A stretch of DNA of 64,000 nt, taken from Candidatus Freyarchaeota archaeon (lineage in GTDB: Archaea > Asgardarchaeota > Jordiarchaeia > Jordiarchaeales > Jordiarchaeaceae). The notes beneath the pieces were generated by a model that saw only the letters and a list, made by a program, of their open reading frames with translations, was not told where the DNA came from and did no database searches. A program made the position numbers and the translations under genes. The stretch lies in assembly GCA_030587365.1 (NCBI GenBank), contig JAUQZE010000018.1:200094-264093 (forward strand). Direction: 5' to 3'. Shown one piece after another: positions 54,845-63,769 of this stretch (position 1 is its first letter; each line of letters begins with the position of its first letter).

Positions 54845-55966
54845 TTAACCTTCGAAGTTTTTAATTAGTTGTTCAACGTAGGGAAAGGATACAGAGCCGA
54901 TAACTACTGTTGCGCGTATTGTGTCTTTTAAATTTGGGTTAATGACAGCGCCCCAGATGATTTCCGAGTCTTGATTTAATCTTTCCGAAACTTTTCTTAC
55001 AACTAATTCTGCTTCCCCCAGTGTTAGACTTTGGTCGCCGCATATGTTTATTAGTGTTGCTCTTGCGTTCTGAATATCGATGTCCATAATGGGGTTTTTT
55101 AATGCGTTTTCAACCGCTTTGCTCGCCCTGTTATTGCCGTTTGACTCTCCAACGCCTATAAATGCAATTCCACTATTTTTAATAACTGTTTTGACATCGG
55201 CAAGGTCGACGTTTACAAGGCCAGGCTTGGTGACCAGTTCAGCCATGGATTTGATGCCTTTTGTTAGGATTTCATCTGCGAGTTTAAATGCTTCGGTGAG
55301 GGAGAGGTTGGTTGAAACTTCTAATAGTCTTTCGTTGGGTATGATTATCACGGTATCAGAGGCTCTGTAAAGTTTTTTTAGTCCTGTAACTGCACTTTGC
55401 CAGCGTTTTTTCCCTTCTATTAGAAATGGTAAAAAGCAGAACGAAATGGTGAGGGCTCCCGATTTACGGGCTGTCTCGGCAATTATGGGTGCAGCTCCGG
55501 TTCCGGTTCCTCCACCTAATCCACATGTGATGAAAACCATATCTGCCGAAACCGCCTTTTCGATCTCCTCCAAACTCTCTTGAGCAGCCGCCATACCGAC
55601 TTCTGGATTGTTTCCCGCGCCAAGTCCACCGGTGAGTTTTTTACCTATCAGCAACTTGCAATCCGCATTTGTACAGAGTAGATCCTGCGCATCCGTGTTG
55701 ACCGCTATAGTTTCGACGCCTTCAACGCTACTCTCCATTAGATGGGTGACTGCATTGTTACCAGCTCCTCCAACACCAAAGACCTGCACCTTTGCCTTAT
55801 TACGGTTAAGTATTTCATAGAGTTGTTGATTAACCGTCTCGGATTTGAATAAATCCTTATAACACTGGTTATTGGTGTCTCCCTCAGAAACTGGACTCAT
55901 ATCCTTCACTCTCTGCACATTAAAAATTTCATACACTCTGAAATAAAAACTATTGATAATATCCAC
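54845..55966 (-). CDS. ftsZ: Cell division GTPase FtsZ
   Basis: 373 aa. GVGGAGNNAV (64-73) and the tubulin signature GGGTGTGAAP (151-160) are intact, followed by the FtsZ C-terminal domain (NARATLINICGDQSLTL). It should polymerise at the division site. A later start (M at residue 23) is possible. First gene of the secE-spt5-ribosomal cluster on the minus strand. Presence of FtsZ argues against a Sulfolobales/Thermoproteales origin, which lack it. Confidence 0.95.
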   Translation of the reverse strand: MDIINSFYFRVYEIFNVQRVKDMSPVSEGDTNNQCYKDLFKSETVNQQLYEILNRNKAKVQVFGVGGAGNNAVTHLMESSVEGVETIAVNTDAQDLLCTNADCKLLIGKKLTGGLGAGNNPEVGMAAAQESLEEIEKAVSADMVFITCGLGGGTGTGAAPIIAETARKSGALTISFCFLPFLIEGKKRWQSAVTGLKKLYRASDTVIIIPNERLLEVSTNLSLTEAFKLADEILTKGIKSMAELVTKPGLVNVDLADVKTVIKNSGIAFIGVGESNGNNRASKAVENALKNPIMDIDIQNARATLINICGDQSLTLGEAELVVRKVSERLNQDSEIIWGAVINPNLKDTIRATVVIGSVSFPYVEQLIKNFEG

Positions 55967-56164
55967 GTATCATTAACATAGCGCTCTGAATACCTTCTGC
56001 CAAAATAATTGAAAGCAGGAGAATTCAGGAAAAGCTAAATACTTCTAAACTTATCGGTAAAGAAAAAAATAACCTTAACTCATGAAAAAGTGACAATTAC
56101 TTTCACAACGCTTTAATAATCAACAATTATCTTTAGTTAATCAAAATCACTAGTTGGGAACTTT

Positions 56165-57001
56165 TTGATACTTATTGTCTGTTCTGTTCTGGACGCCGCA
56201 GGGATGAATATTTCTGAAAGGCTTAGGGAGATAATTGATTTCACTGAAGCTGAAGCAAAAGAGAGAGAAGATAGGAGATGGGTTGGGAAAATCGCTGAGA
56301 AAGAAGTGCTTCTGGTGCACCGTCAGGAAGACATTTTGTACTGCAACGATTTGGAAAAATTTTACCTCCCTGAGCTAATAATTTTCGCGAGCAGGCATAG
56401 TAGTGCTACTGGAGAACGAACCCTAACGGTGCATATCTCAGGTAACTTTGGCGAAGCGAAGTATGGAGGGTTACCGAGAACCTTATCAATAGCCCCCCCT
56501 CACCACTTGAAAGCCGCTTTATTAAAATTATCTGAGATGAAAAATAAATTAGGATTAAACTACGAGGTTTCTCAGGAGCAGACGCATCACGGTCCGACAC
56601 CTTTGTGTTCCTCATTTTTTATTGAAATCGGTAGCTCTGAAAAACAGTGGAAGGACGAGAATGCGGGTTTGGCTGTCGCTCAAGCGATAATTGATGTTCT
56701 ACACTTGGAGAGTAAAGATTGGCGTGTAGCGGCAGGTTTTGGAGGCGGCCACTACGCCCCAAAATTTTCTGAAATTAATTTAAATTCAGACATAGCCGTG
56801 GGACACATAGCATCAAAGTACGCGGTTCCTCTCTTGGATGAGCTTATGCTTAAACAAATTGTCAGCAGGACTCTTGGAAAATTGAAACTTTTCATTATAG
56901 ATTGGAAGGGTGTAAAATCAGAGGAGAGGTCACGAATAATTCAATTTGCAGAAAATAATGGTATTGAAACTTTGAAAACGAAAGATGTTCTTACCCCTTA
57001 G
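56165..57001 (+). CDS. dtdA: D-aminoacyl-tRNA deacylase (DtdA / DTD2)
   Basis: 278 aa, TTG start. The archaeal/plant DTD2 family has FASRHSSATGERTLTVHISGN, EQTHHGPTPLCSSFFIEIGS, and GFGGGHYAPKF, all present. It removes D-amino acids from mischarged tRNAs, relevant if D-amino acids are handled in this organism (see the NSAR pair). Single gene, divergent from ftsZ. Confidence 0.95.
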   Translation: MILIVCSVLDAAGMNISERLREIIDFTEAEAKEREDRRWVGKIAEKEVLLVHRQEDILYCNDLEKFYLPELIIFASRHSSATGERTLTVHISGNFGEAKYGGLPRTLSIAPPHHLKAALLKLSEMKNKLGLNYEVSQEQTHHGPTPLCSSFFIEIGSSEKQWKDENAGLAVAQAIIDVLHLESKDWRVAAGFGGGHYAPKFSEINLNSDIAVGHIASKYAVPLLDELMLKQIVSRTLGKLKLFIIDWKGVKSEERSRIIQFAENNGIETLKTKDVLTP

Positions 57002-57210
57002 TACTTGATAAATACTTTGTATGACGATAAAATTCTTTGCTAAAATTTCTCAAAAAGCGTATGGGTTACTCAAACAGTGCTAACAATATCACTCCTAAGG
57101 TGGCTAGCGGTATGTATAATAAACTTAAAACATTTTAAAAGTATTAATTCAGGTCGCCCAAAGTGGCCTATGATTAATTTTAGGGTTTATTGTTCTGATT
57201 CTCCCGATTT

Positions 57211-58122
57211 TTAAAACAAGTGGATGAAAATAGCTTTCTGTGCGTGTAACCTGTTTTCCGCCTGGTTCCAAACAACTGACTGTTTTCCTTCTAGGACATC
57301 ATCAGTTATTTCTTGTCCTCTGTGTGCGGGTAAGCAATGCATAACTATAGCTTCGGGTGAAGTGTTTTCCAGTAGTTTGGCGTTAACTTGAAAATCTGGA
57401 AGAAATGTTTTCATTCTCTCCTCCCTTTCTATTTCATCGCCCATGCTTAAGAATACGTCGGTATAGACTATATCTGCGTTCCTCACTGCTTCTTGTGGTG
57501 AGTTAATTATTTCAACCTCAGCTCCTGATTTTTCAGCATTCCTTTTGGCCTTTTCTACTATTTCCTTCTTAGGCTCATATCTTTTGGGCGATCCGATACT
57601 AATATTTAAGCCGATTTTTGTGCAGCCGATTAAGAGAGAGTTGCAAACGTTGTTTCCATCGCCTATATACGCCAGTTTCAATCCTTCCAACTTTTTCTTC
57701 TTTTCTTTAATGGTCAGAAGGTCGGCTAGTACTTGGCAGGGATGGTAAAGGTTGCTTAACGCGTTTATTACCGGTATACCTGAATATTTTGCTAGTTCCA
57801 CCAAGTCATCGTGTTTATAGACTCTCGCTACTATGCCATCCACGTAGCGGCCTAAAACTCGAGCGGTATCCTTAACAGGTTCGCCTCTGCTGATTTGGAG
57901 TTCGTCGCCTCTTAAAAAAATAAAGTTCCCTCCCAACTGGCTAACCGCGACCTCAAATGACACACGGGTTCTAGTGGAGGGCTTCTCAAATATTGCGGCG
58001 ATGTTTTTATCTTTAAGAATTTTGGACTTTTCCTTTCCTACCTTGAGTTTTTCCGCAGTACTTATGAGTCTACGAATCTCCTCGGAAGAAAAATCGTTCA
58101 AAGTAAGAAAATGTCTAACCAA
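57211..58122 (-). CDS. argF: Ornithine carbamoyltransferase
   Basis: 303 aa from TTG 58122, which follows a GGGG tract and avoids overlap with ftsY; a longer frame from 58212 overlaps ftsY. Carbamoyl-phosphate loop KPSTRTRVSF, HPCQVLADL and HCLPAHRGQEI identify OTCase rather than ATCase. It makes citrulline in arginine synthesis. Starts 10 bases after ftsY stop, same direction. Confidence 0.95.
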   Translation of the reverse strand: MVRHFLTLNDFSSEEIRRLISTAEKLKVGKEKSKILKDKNIAAIFEKPSTRTRVSFEVAVSQLGGNFIFLRGDELQISRGEPVKDTARVLGRYVDGIVARVYKHDDLVELAKYSGIPVINALSNLYHPCQVLADLLTIKEKKKKLEGLKLAYIGDGNNVCNSLLIGCTKIGLNISIGSPKRYEPKKEIVEKAKRNAEKSGAEVEIINSPQEAVRNADIVYTDVFLSMGDEIEREERMKTFLPDFQVNAKLLENTSPEAIVMHCLPAHRGQEITDDVLEGKQSVVWNQAENRLHAQKAIFIHLF

Positions 58123-58132
58123 AACGGTTCCC

Positions 58133-59041
58133 CTATTTTCCCAAAATTTTGTTTGTAAACCACTCTGGGTTAAAGGGTTCCAAGTCACTATATCTTTGTC
58201 CGGTTCCCACAAAGATTATAGGCTTTTTAGTAGCGTAAGCCACTGAAAGCGCTACGCCGCCTTTTGTGTCAGCGTCAACCTTAGCCAGTATGGAAGCATC
58301 GAATTGAATTGCTTCATTAAACTTCTCCGCTTGGTCCACTGCGTCGTTTCCCGTCAGGGCGTCTCCGATGAATATTTTTATATCTGGATTAGCTACACGC
58401 ACAATCTTTTTCATCTCATCCAGCAGATTCACGTTGGTTTGTATTCTCCCCGCCGTGTCAATTAAAACAACATTAATATTTCGGGCCTCTGCATGTTTCA
58501 CTGCGTCAAACGCGACAGCCGCGGCGTCGGAACGATAATCATGTTTTATTACTCTGATACCGAGATTTTTGGCATGCTTCTCTATTTGTTCAATGCTACC
58601 CGCTCTGTAAGTGTCCGCTGCGGCTAAAACACAATTGAAACCCCTTTTCTGAAAGGCGTAAGCCAGCTTAGCTATTGTTGTAGTCTTACCAGTACCATTA
58701 ATTCCTACTGCGATTATTGTGAGTGGTTTTTTTTCTGCTTTTTTTTCTTTTGCCATTAGGAAAATGTCAATGTTTTGTTTACTGGTGAGAACATTATAAA
58801 TTGCTTTTTCCAGTGCTGCGTTCACTCTCTCACGGGGGTTTTCGAATCTGCCGACCCTTTCCCCTACTAACTCTTTTTTTACATCATTTGCTATTAGTTC
58901 TGCAACTTTTACCGATACATCGTTTTGTATGAGGGTTAACTGTAAATCCCACAAAACTTCATCCAAGCTTTTCTCGCTTAACTCCTTTGTACTCAGCTTT
59001 TCAACAACTTTACCCAAACTTGCCTTTAACTTATCAAACAC
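58133..59041 (-). CDS. ftsY: SRP receptor FtsY
   Basis: 302 aa NG-domain GTPase: P-loop GINGTGKTTTIAKL, DTAGRIQTN, AKVDADTKGGVA and closing GTGQRYSDLEPFNPEWF. The N-terminal acidic A domain is short. It docks SRP54 at the membrane. End of the chain from prefoldin through FtsY. Confidence 0.96.
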   Translation of the reverse strand: MFDKLKASLGKVVEKLSTKELSEKSLDEVLWDLQLTLIQNDVSVKVAELIANDVKKELVGERVGRFENPRERVNAALEKAIYNVLTSKQNIDIFLMAKEKKAEKKPLTIIAVGINGTGKTTTIAKLAYAFQKRGFNCVLAAADTYRAGSIEQIEKHAKNLGIRVIKHDYRSDAAAVAFDAVKHAEARNINVVLIDTAGRIQTNVNLLDEMKKIVRVANPDIKIFIGDALTGNDAVDQAEKFNEAIQFDASILAKVDADTKGGVALSVAYATKKPIIFVGTGQRYSDLEPFNPEWFTNKILGK

Positions 59042-59126
59042 TGGTGGCTCCCCGCAGAATAAATGGATAAAAGAATTAGATAATTTAGAGTCTTATTTTA
59101 AAATTAATCCTTTTTTTTATTTTCGC

Positions 59127-59549
59127 TTAGCGTTTAATTTTGCTAGCAAGAGCTTGCGCTGTTCTATTTAATTCATTCATCCTATTAGCCATCTGCTGTA
59201 ACTGTTGCCCCGTACTCTGCAGCGCATTTTGAAGAGCCATAGATCTCTGATCTAGGCTGAGCTGTGCCCCCGTAATATCTTTGTCTGCAACTATATCCGC
59301 TCCAAGGCTGAATATCACTTTTTTTCTTTCAATTATTCTCGCTTTAACATAGATACCTGATCCCAGGGGCATAAGAACTTCATTTTCCTCTTCGATATTT
59401 TTAAGCTCATCCAGAGATTCACTGGTTAAGGCTATTTCCTGTAGTGATGTGTTTATCAGGTCTATTCTCCTCTGCAGGATTTGCGCTTGTTGTTCATAAG
59501 CGTTCAATTCTACAAGTATTTTTTCCAGATTGCGTTCATCCTCTGACAT
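59127..59549 (-). CDS. pfdA: Prefoldin alpha subunit
   Basis: 140 aa with two long coiled-coil helices (EQQAQILQRRIDLINTSLQEI; the C-terminal helix) joined by a beta-hairpin region (NEVLMPLGSGIYVKARI). It forms hexamers with prefoldin beta to hand unfolded proteins to the thermosome. Confidence 0.95.
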   Translation of the reverse strand: MSEDERNLEKILVELNAYEQQAQILQRRIDLINTSLQEIALTSESLDELKNIEEENEVLMPLGSGIYVKARIIERKKVIFSLGADIVADKDITGAQLSLDQRSMALQNALQSTGQQLQQMANRMNELNRTAQALASKIKR

Positions 59550-59554
59550 ATTAT

Positions 59555-59806
59555 TTACCTCTCCAAACCTGAAAGATATCTTATAATTGGGTCTTTGGTT
59601 TCTTTCGGATCTATGGTTTTTACCTCTTCAAATTGAATGTGTTTTCTCGTGACTTTGTGTTTACTTCCGATTTCTGAATATACGATTTCTTTCGCTTCTT
59701 CTTCATTCAGTGCTCTAATCTCTTTGATAAACGTAAATTTCTCTTTCTTTCCGATAAACGTCCCTTTTACTCTGAATAATTTTACTTTAACAGGCTGCTT
59801 CGACAT
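59555..59806 (-). CDS. rpl18a: 50S ribosomal protein L18a (LX)
   Basis: 83 aa: VKLFRVKGTFIGKKEKFTFIKEIRALNEEEAKEIVYSEIGSKHKV is the LX signature. Spaced 5 bases from pfdA and 21 from aIF6. Confidence 0.95.
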   Translation of the reverse strand: MSKQPVKVKLFRVKGTFIGKKEKFTFIKEIRALNEEEAKEIVYSEIGSKHKVTRKHIQFEEVKTIDPKETKDPIIRYLSGLER

Positions 59807-59827
59807 CTTTACCTCTCCTGTACTATA

Positions 59828-60496
59828 CTATTCAAGATTTAACGCTTGTCCTATTTGAAATAGTTCAGGACCTGTGGTTTCTTTACCCGCTAAGGCTCCC
59901 TTAGTGTTTGCTACCAGACCAACTTTTATATACGGGCTACCGCAATTAATTGTTCCTACACTTGCAGGTGTATTGAACTTTTCGCTCAGCCATTCTAAAG
60001 TTTTATCGTCTGTCAAGGGATGAGTTAAAATTCCACTGTTTGTTGCAACCGCTACTGAGCTAACCAAGGGAGACTCCGCGATATTTCCTCGGTAAACATC
60101 AACATTTAGGTTTTTCTTTATAATCTTTATGGCTTCCTCACTAAACCTTGGATGAACCAAAGCCGCATTATCATTCACAAGAATCGTGTTTCCCAAGGCA
60201 TTTATTTTCCCCGGTACTCTATCAATGTTAATATCAAGACACTGTTTAATATTTTCAATTTCTTCATCGGTTGTAAAATCTGGAACCACTAATCCCCTAG
60301 AATTTCCAGCTGCCAAAACACCGATAATGAAACTCTGCCCTATATTTGTTTCAACAATTTCCACTTTAAGAGCTCTTTCAATCTTGCTCTTATTAGTTAT
60401 CGGTCTACTTTTTGGTAAAATAGCATAGTTTTCAGTTACCAATAAAAAAACACCTATGTTAGAATCGCCAAAAAAGCTACTCCTGAGAATAACCAA
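59828..60496 (-). CDS. eif6: Translation initiation factor aIF6
   Basis: 222 aa from TTG 60496, chosen because aIF6 proteins begin close to RSSFFGDSNIGVF; a longer frame from 60529 overlaps rpl31e. Five-fold beta-alpha repeats (for example AAGNSRGLVVPDFTTDEE, LVSSVAVATNSGILTHP, LVANTKGALAG). It binds the 50S subunit and blocks premature joining. Confidence 0.95.
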   Translation of the reverse strand: MVILRSSFFGDSNIGVFLLVTENYAILPKSRPITNKSKIERALKVEIVETNIGQSFIIGVLAAGNSRGLVVPDFTTDEEIENIKQCLDINIDRVPGKINALGNTILVNDNAALVHPRFSEEAIKIIKKNLNVDVYRGNIAESPLVSSVAVATNSGILTHPLTDDKTLEWLSEKFNTPASVGTINCGSPYIKVGLVANTKGALAGKETTGPELFQIGQALNLE

Positions 60497-60512
60497 ATAG
60501 GGTCTACCCCAC

Positions 60513-60887
60513 CTACTCCTCAACAGCAAGAGCTACTTCAACTACACCCTCTTCATCCTTGGAAGCCTTAACTCTAATCTTACGTGGAGGCTTCTCTATA
60601 CCCCTCTCCCATATTTTCTCATTTACCTCTGGAAGAATAATAATGTTCTCTACCTTAAGGTGTCTCCCAATAAACTTCCTCAAAATTCTTACTGCCTTAC
60701 TAGCTCTACGCTTCGGAGGAACATATCTCGCGGCTTTCAGCGGAACAGTGTAAACACGTTCCTCTACAATCTTTTTTTCTGCACTAGGAGCTCTCTCTTC
60801 AGGAGCCCTCTCCTTCTCTTCGGGGATCTTCTCTTTGGAAGCTTTTTCTTTGGAAGCTTTCTTTTCAGGAGTCTTCTTTTCAGGCAT
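60513..60887 (-). CDS. rpl31e: 50S ribosomal protein L31e with charged N-terminal extension
   Basis: 124 aa from ATG 60887 (GAGGTG upstream). The L31e core starts at RVYTVPLKAARYVPPKRRASKAVRILRKFIGRHLK. In front is about 38 residues of lysine/glutamate repeats (KKASKEKASKEK), longer than in most archaea. Confidence 0.94.
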   Translation of the reverse strand: MPEKKTPEKKASKEKASKEKIPEEKERAPEERAPSAEKKIVEERVYTVPLKAARYVPPKRRASKAVRILRKFIGRHLKVENIIILPEVNEKIWERGIEKPPRKIRVKASKDEEGVVEVALAVEE

Positions 60888-60892
60888 TCTTT

Positions 60893-61048
60893 TCACCTCT
60901 GAAGATGACTGGATCGCCAATGTCTGCGCTTCGGATGGGTTCTCACCCGACCCCTCGTCTTAACGATAATCCAAGTCGGGACAGAAGTGTTTTGTTTTCC
61001 TGCTTTTCCCAGTCTGAGCTTTTTTGCTAGGGGCTTATTTCTGGCCAT
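60893..61048 (-). CDS. rpl39e: 50S ribosomal protein L39e
   Basis: 51 aa: starts MARNKPLAKKLRLGKAGKQN, then VPTWIIVKTRGRVRTHPKRRHWRSS. It is the smallest ribosomal protein here, lining the exit tunnel. Just upstream of rpl31e (5 bases between stop and ATG). Confidence 0.95.
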   Translation of the reverse strand: MARNKPLAKKLRLGKAGKQNTSVPTWIIVKTRGRVRTHPKRRHWRSSHLQR

Positions 61049-61062
61049 GATGAGTTTTCTCC

Positions 61063-61401
61063 TTATCTGTATTTTACTTTTGTTTCTCTCTTTTTTTCCT
61101 GTAACTGTTTAAGAATCGTTTTTAGTTGTTCATCGGTTAGTGGAGCATTAATTCTTCCTGCTTGTGCTAGCTGAATGAGTTGGACTTCAATTTGGTCAGC
61201 GAATTCTGGTTTAACCATTTTGAGATTAGTGAGTCTGCTTCTGGCTTCCGGTGTCAGTATTTGTCTGAGGGCTGCCTGCTTCTGCGTTTCATATTCTCTT
61301 TGAGCTCTTTCCTGCCTCTGAGCCTCAGCTATTTGCTGCTGGAGTTGTAACATTCTACGTTTTCTAATTTCTTCTATTTCATCTTCTGACAAAGAAGCCA
61401 C
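61063..61401 (-). CDS. PDCD5-family DNA-binding protein
   Basis: 112 aa: EEIRKRRMLQLQQQIAEAQRQERAQ, LTPEARSRLTNLKMVKPEFADQIE, and the C-terminal LKTILKQLQEKKRETKVKYR. Family is related to human PDCD5; archaeal homologues bind DNA in vitro. Between rpl39e (14 bases) and rps19e (16 bases) as in other archaea. Confidence 0.93.
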   Translation of the reverse strand: MASLSEDEIEEIRKRRMLQLQQQIAEAQRQERAQREYETQKQAALRQILTPEARSRLTNLKMVKPEFADQIEVQLIQLAQAGRINAPLTDEQLKTILKQLQEKKRETKVKYR

Positions 61402-61417
61402 ATCCTTAATACAATTT

Positions 61418-61858
61418 TTAAGATGCTCCTTTTTCTAATTTGAGATTAACTTGATGGGAAGCTCTATCTAGGAGTGATTTTCCTTTCCCACTAATTCTTC
61501 TTCCTTTTCCTTCAACTATTTCAAGTAAACCTGCTTTATGAAGTTGTTGGAATGCTTTTCTTATTATTGAGCCGCTGCCTTTCGCAAAGTGTGCTAATTT
61601 AACATCCCTTCTGTTTCTTCCACCATAGACTGTTCTCAGCCTTGAGATTCCCACAGGGCCAGTCAAATACACTTTTCTAAGTATTGATGCGCATCGAATA
61701 TACCACCAGTCCGGACGTTCCGGCGCTCTCTCTTTATATATGCCGGTCTTCCAAAACTGGGAATATGGTGGCGGCGTCACATCTGGATGCTCCTTCTTGA
61801 GAATTTCCGCCACTTCTTGGACAAGTTCCCATGCGGGTACATCGTAGACTGTCGACAT
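61418..61858 (-). CDS. rps19e: 30S ribosomal protein S19e
   Basis: 146 aa from ATG 61858 (a 15-codon longer frame begins at 61903). Core motifs STVYDVPAWELVQEVAEILKK, WWYIRCASILRKVYLTGPVGISRLRTVYGGRNRR, and GSGSIIRKAFQQLHKAGLLE. Confidence 0.95.
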   Translation of the reverse strand: MSTVYDVPAWELVQEVAEILKKEHPDVTPPPYSQFWKTGIYKERAPERPDWWYIRCASILRKVYLTGPVGISRLRTVYGGRNRRDVKLAHFAKGSGSIIRKAFQQLHKAGLLEIVEGKGRRISGKGKSLLDRASHQVNLKLEKGAS

Positions 61859-61948
61859 TCGTATTTCACCATTCAATAGGGCGGTAACATATAGTAATAC
61901 CAAGCTATAAACATCTTTTCCGAAGATTATATAAACGTGACGTATTAA

Positions 61949-62215
61949 TTAAAAATGCTTCCTGGCAAGCAGCATGGTGTATCCTCTGGCTTCTAAAAGC
62001 TGGGACTTTGCTTTTATCGCTATCGCTGAGGCAAGCTCATCCATGCTTTGTTCAGCAAGTACACTCTTTAGCGTTCTAATCTTTATTACTCTTTTTCTTT
62101 TTAACTGCCTTTTAACCTCCTCAATGAACTCCTCTGTTATACCCTTTTTACCCAAGATGAGCGTCGCTGGCTCGCTTCTCAGTTCCTTGATTATCTCGCT
62201 ATACTTTTTTTTCAT
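61949..62215 (-). CDS. YhbY/CRS1-like RNA-binding protein
   Basis: 88 aa from ATG 62215. The CRM fold is recognisable: KELRSEPATLILGKKGITEEFIEEVKRQLKRKRVIKIRTLKS and the central LGKKG. Family binds 50S ribosomal precursors. Upstream frame from 62257 is an extension; the chosen start follows AGAGG closely. Confidence 0.9.
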   Translation of the reverse strand: MKKKYSEIIKELRSEPATLILGKKGITEEFIEEVKRQLKRKRVIKIRTLKSVLAEQSMDELASAIAIKAKSQLLEARGYTMLLARKHF

Positions 62216-62228
62216 GCCTCTAGAACCC

Positions 62229-62600
62229 CTAAATATTATGACGCGTATGGTGCCCACAGTTAAAACAGGTTATCACCACATGAGGTTGGCGTCTCGTCCT
62301 CAATCTAACTCTACAATTAACACCAGGCCAAAGAAAAGCCTTACAATTACGACAAATCCTCCTACGCCATACTCTGGAAAGCCTGATTCTATTTCTCATG
62401 CTAATCCTCCTACTCAGATTCACGTACCGTTGCGCTCTCTCCGGATCCCGTAAAAACACCTCATCCGCCAGATGCATCAAGTATTCTATCCTCTCCCTAG
62501 AAATCCTCTCAACCTCTATCCTTTTGAGCCTCTTTGACCTAGAAATCAAAAGTTTCACCAAACATAAGCAGTTAGAACAATATCTAGCACAATTAAACAT
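62229..62600 (-). CDS. rnp4: RNase P protein component 4 (Rpp21/Rpr2)
   Basis: 123 aa at most; GTG 62558 (VKLLISRSKRLKRIEVERI) is a more typical start. Helical N terminus plus zinc ribbon CRNCKAFLWPGVNCRVRLR...CFNCGHHTRH. It supports the RNase P RNA in 5' tRNA processing. Precedes the YhbY-like gene. Confidence 0.9.
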   Translation of the reverse strand: MFNCARYCSNCLCLVKLLISRSKRLKRIEVERISRERIEYLMHLADEVFLRDPERAQRYVNLSRRISMRNRIRLSRVWRRRICRNCKAFLWPGVNCRVRLRTRRQPHVVITCFNCGHHTRHNI

Positions 62601-62702
62601 AATAACCTTGTAACAACGAATTTAACGAACATCATTTATTAACACATTCAACCAAATGAAAAAAATATATACGCAAGTTTTAAAGATAACTCTTCAACTA
62701 AA

Positions 62703-63401
62703 GTGGGAAAAATGCTAACACTAATCTTGGCCGAATCCTCCTTAGAAACTATTCCACCCAAAATTGGGAGATACGGTCTAACTAAAACCCCAAGCAAAAA
62801 GGGGGAAGAAAAGAACAAAACAATACTAGACATCTCCTTACACAGCCGAATCGTACAAAACCTACCAAACCGCGAAAAAAGGGGACGCCCAGACATCATA
62901 CACCTCTCACTACTCGCCGCATTGGGAACACCCTTAAACAAATACGGCTTTCTCCAAATATTCGTTCATACCATCCAAGACATGGTAATCAGAATAGCCT
63001 CCGAAACTAGACTCCCCAAAAATTATAATCGATTCATAGGTCTCATGGAGCAACTATATGACCTCGGAAAAGTTCCCCCAGAGGGACCGCCGCTTTTAAC
63101 CTTAGAAAAAATGACTCTAGAAACCCTAATAAAAAATTTAAAACCATCTGAAACATTGCTCTTCACCGAAAAAGGAACCCTTTTAAAACTAAAACCAGTT
63201 ATGAATGAGTGCGCAAAGCAAGAAAATCCACTGATAATAATAGGTGGTTTTCCTCATGGAGACTTCTCCCCAGAAACATTAAAGCTATCCGATAAAAAGA
63301 TTTCAATCTCCCCCGAAACCCTAGACACATGGATAGTCGTCTCAAGAGCCCTATACTGCTACGAAGAAGCAGTCCTAGATAAGAATCTAAATACAAAATA
63401 A
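62703..63401 (+). CDS. nep1: rRNA pseudouridine N1-methyltransferase Nep1 (Emg1)
   Basis: 229-232 aa; ATG 62712 is preferred over GTG 62703. Family motifs include LILAESSLETIP, ILDISLHSRIVQNL, KRGRPDIIHLSLLAALGTPLN, and the SPOUT-type C terminus IIIGGFPHGDFS...VSRALYCYEEAV. It methylates a pseudouridine in 16S rRNA. Divergent from the rnp4 genes. Confidence 0.93.
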   Translation: MGKMLTLILAESSLETIPPKIGRYGLTKTPSKKGEEKNKTILDISLHSRIVQNLPNREKRGRPDIIHLSLLAALGTPLNKYGFLQIFVHTIQDMVIRIASETRLPKNYNRFIGLMEQLYDLGKVPPEGPPLLTLEKMTLETLIKNLKPSETLLFTEKGTLLKLKPVMNECAKQENPLIIIGGFPHGDFSPETLKLSDKKISISPETLDTWIVVSRALYCYEEAVLDKNLNTK

Positions 63402-63422
63402 ACCTACATACACTCCGTCTTT

Positions 63423-63514
63423 GACAAAATATGAAAATTTTCATAGCAAACCATCATACGCGTTCCGCGTTTTAGACAAATTATGAAAAACTTTTTCATA
63501 GCAAACTAGCATAT
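63423..63514. repeat. Duplicated dyad element
   Basis: Copy A (63423-63458) and copy B (63475-63514) share the frame GACAAA.T...AGCAAAC with an inner dyad each: ATGAAAATTTTCAT at 63431-63444 and ATGAAAAACTTTTTCAT at 63483-63499. Between them is ACGCGTTCCGCGT. Located 22 bases after the nep1 stop. Could be tandem terminator hairpins or paired operators. Confidence 0.55.
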
Positions 63515-63557
63515 ATGTTAAAGCGTCCTAACAAATACAGCTCAAAAATAATAGGGA

Positions 63558-63686
63558 TGCGGCCTCCGGGAATTTCGTAAAAGAAACATAAGTTTTAATT
63601 ATTTCGAACCCGGGCCACCAGCTTCGCCCGCCTACCTTGGGGTAGGGTGTGGCAGGCTGGAATCCTAGCCACTAGACCAAGGCCGC
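63558..63686 (-). tRNA. tRNA-Gly(GCC) with two introns, no encoded CCA
   Basis: Exons 63686-63650, 63623-63603, 63571-63558. Introns: 63649-63624 (37/38; stem CCTACC/GGTAGG; boundary ambiguous by one base as the same product results) and 63602-63572 (59/60; central TTCG/CGAA). Spliced acceptor GCGGCCT/AGGCCGC, D-stem GTCT/GGAT, anticodon arm CCAGC CTGCCAA GCTGG, T-arm CCGGG TTCGAAT CCCGG. The base after A73 is T, so CCA must be added by nucleotidyltransferase, unlike the other seven tRNAs here. The 5' bulge of the 37/38 motif is longer than 3 nt. Confidence 0.9.
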
Positions 63687-63769
63687 TTAAGACTTATAGG
63701 AATGCGATTCATACAAATACTTAAATTTTTCTAAATGGCTCTTGTGGCAGGATGTAATAATTATGTTTT

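Noticed and set aside
54740..54868. 42-codon plus-strand frame with a hydrophobic segment
   Set aside because: Overlaps the end of ftsZ on the other strand and has no ribosome binding site; could be chance.
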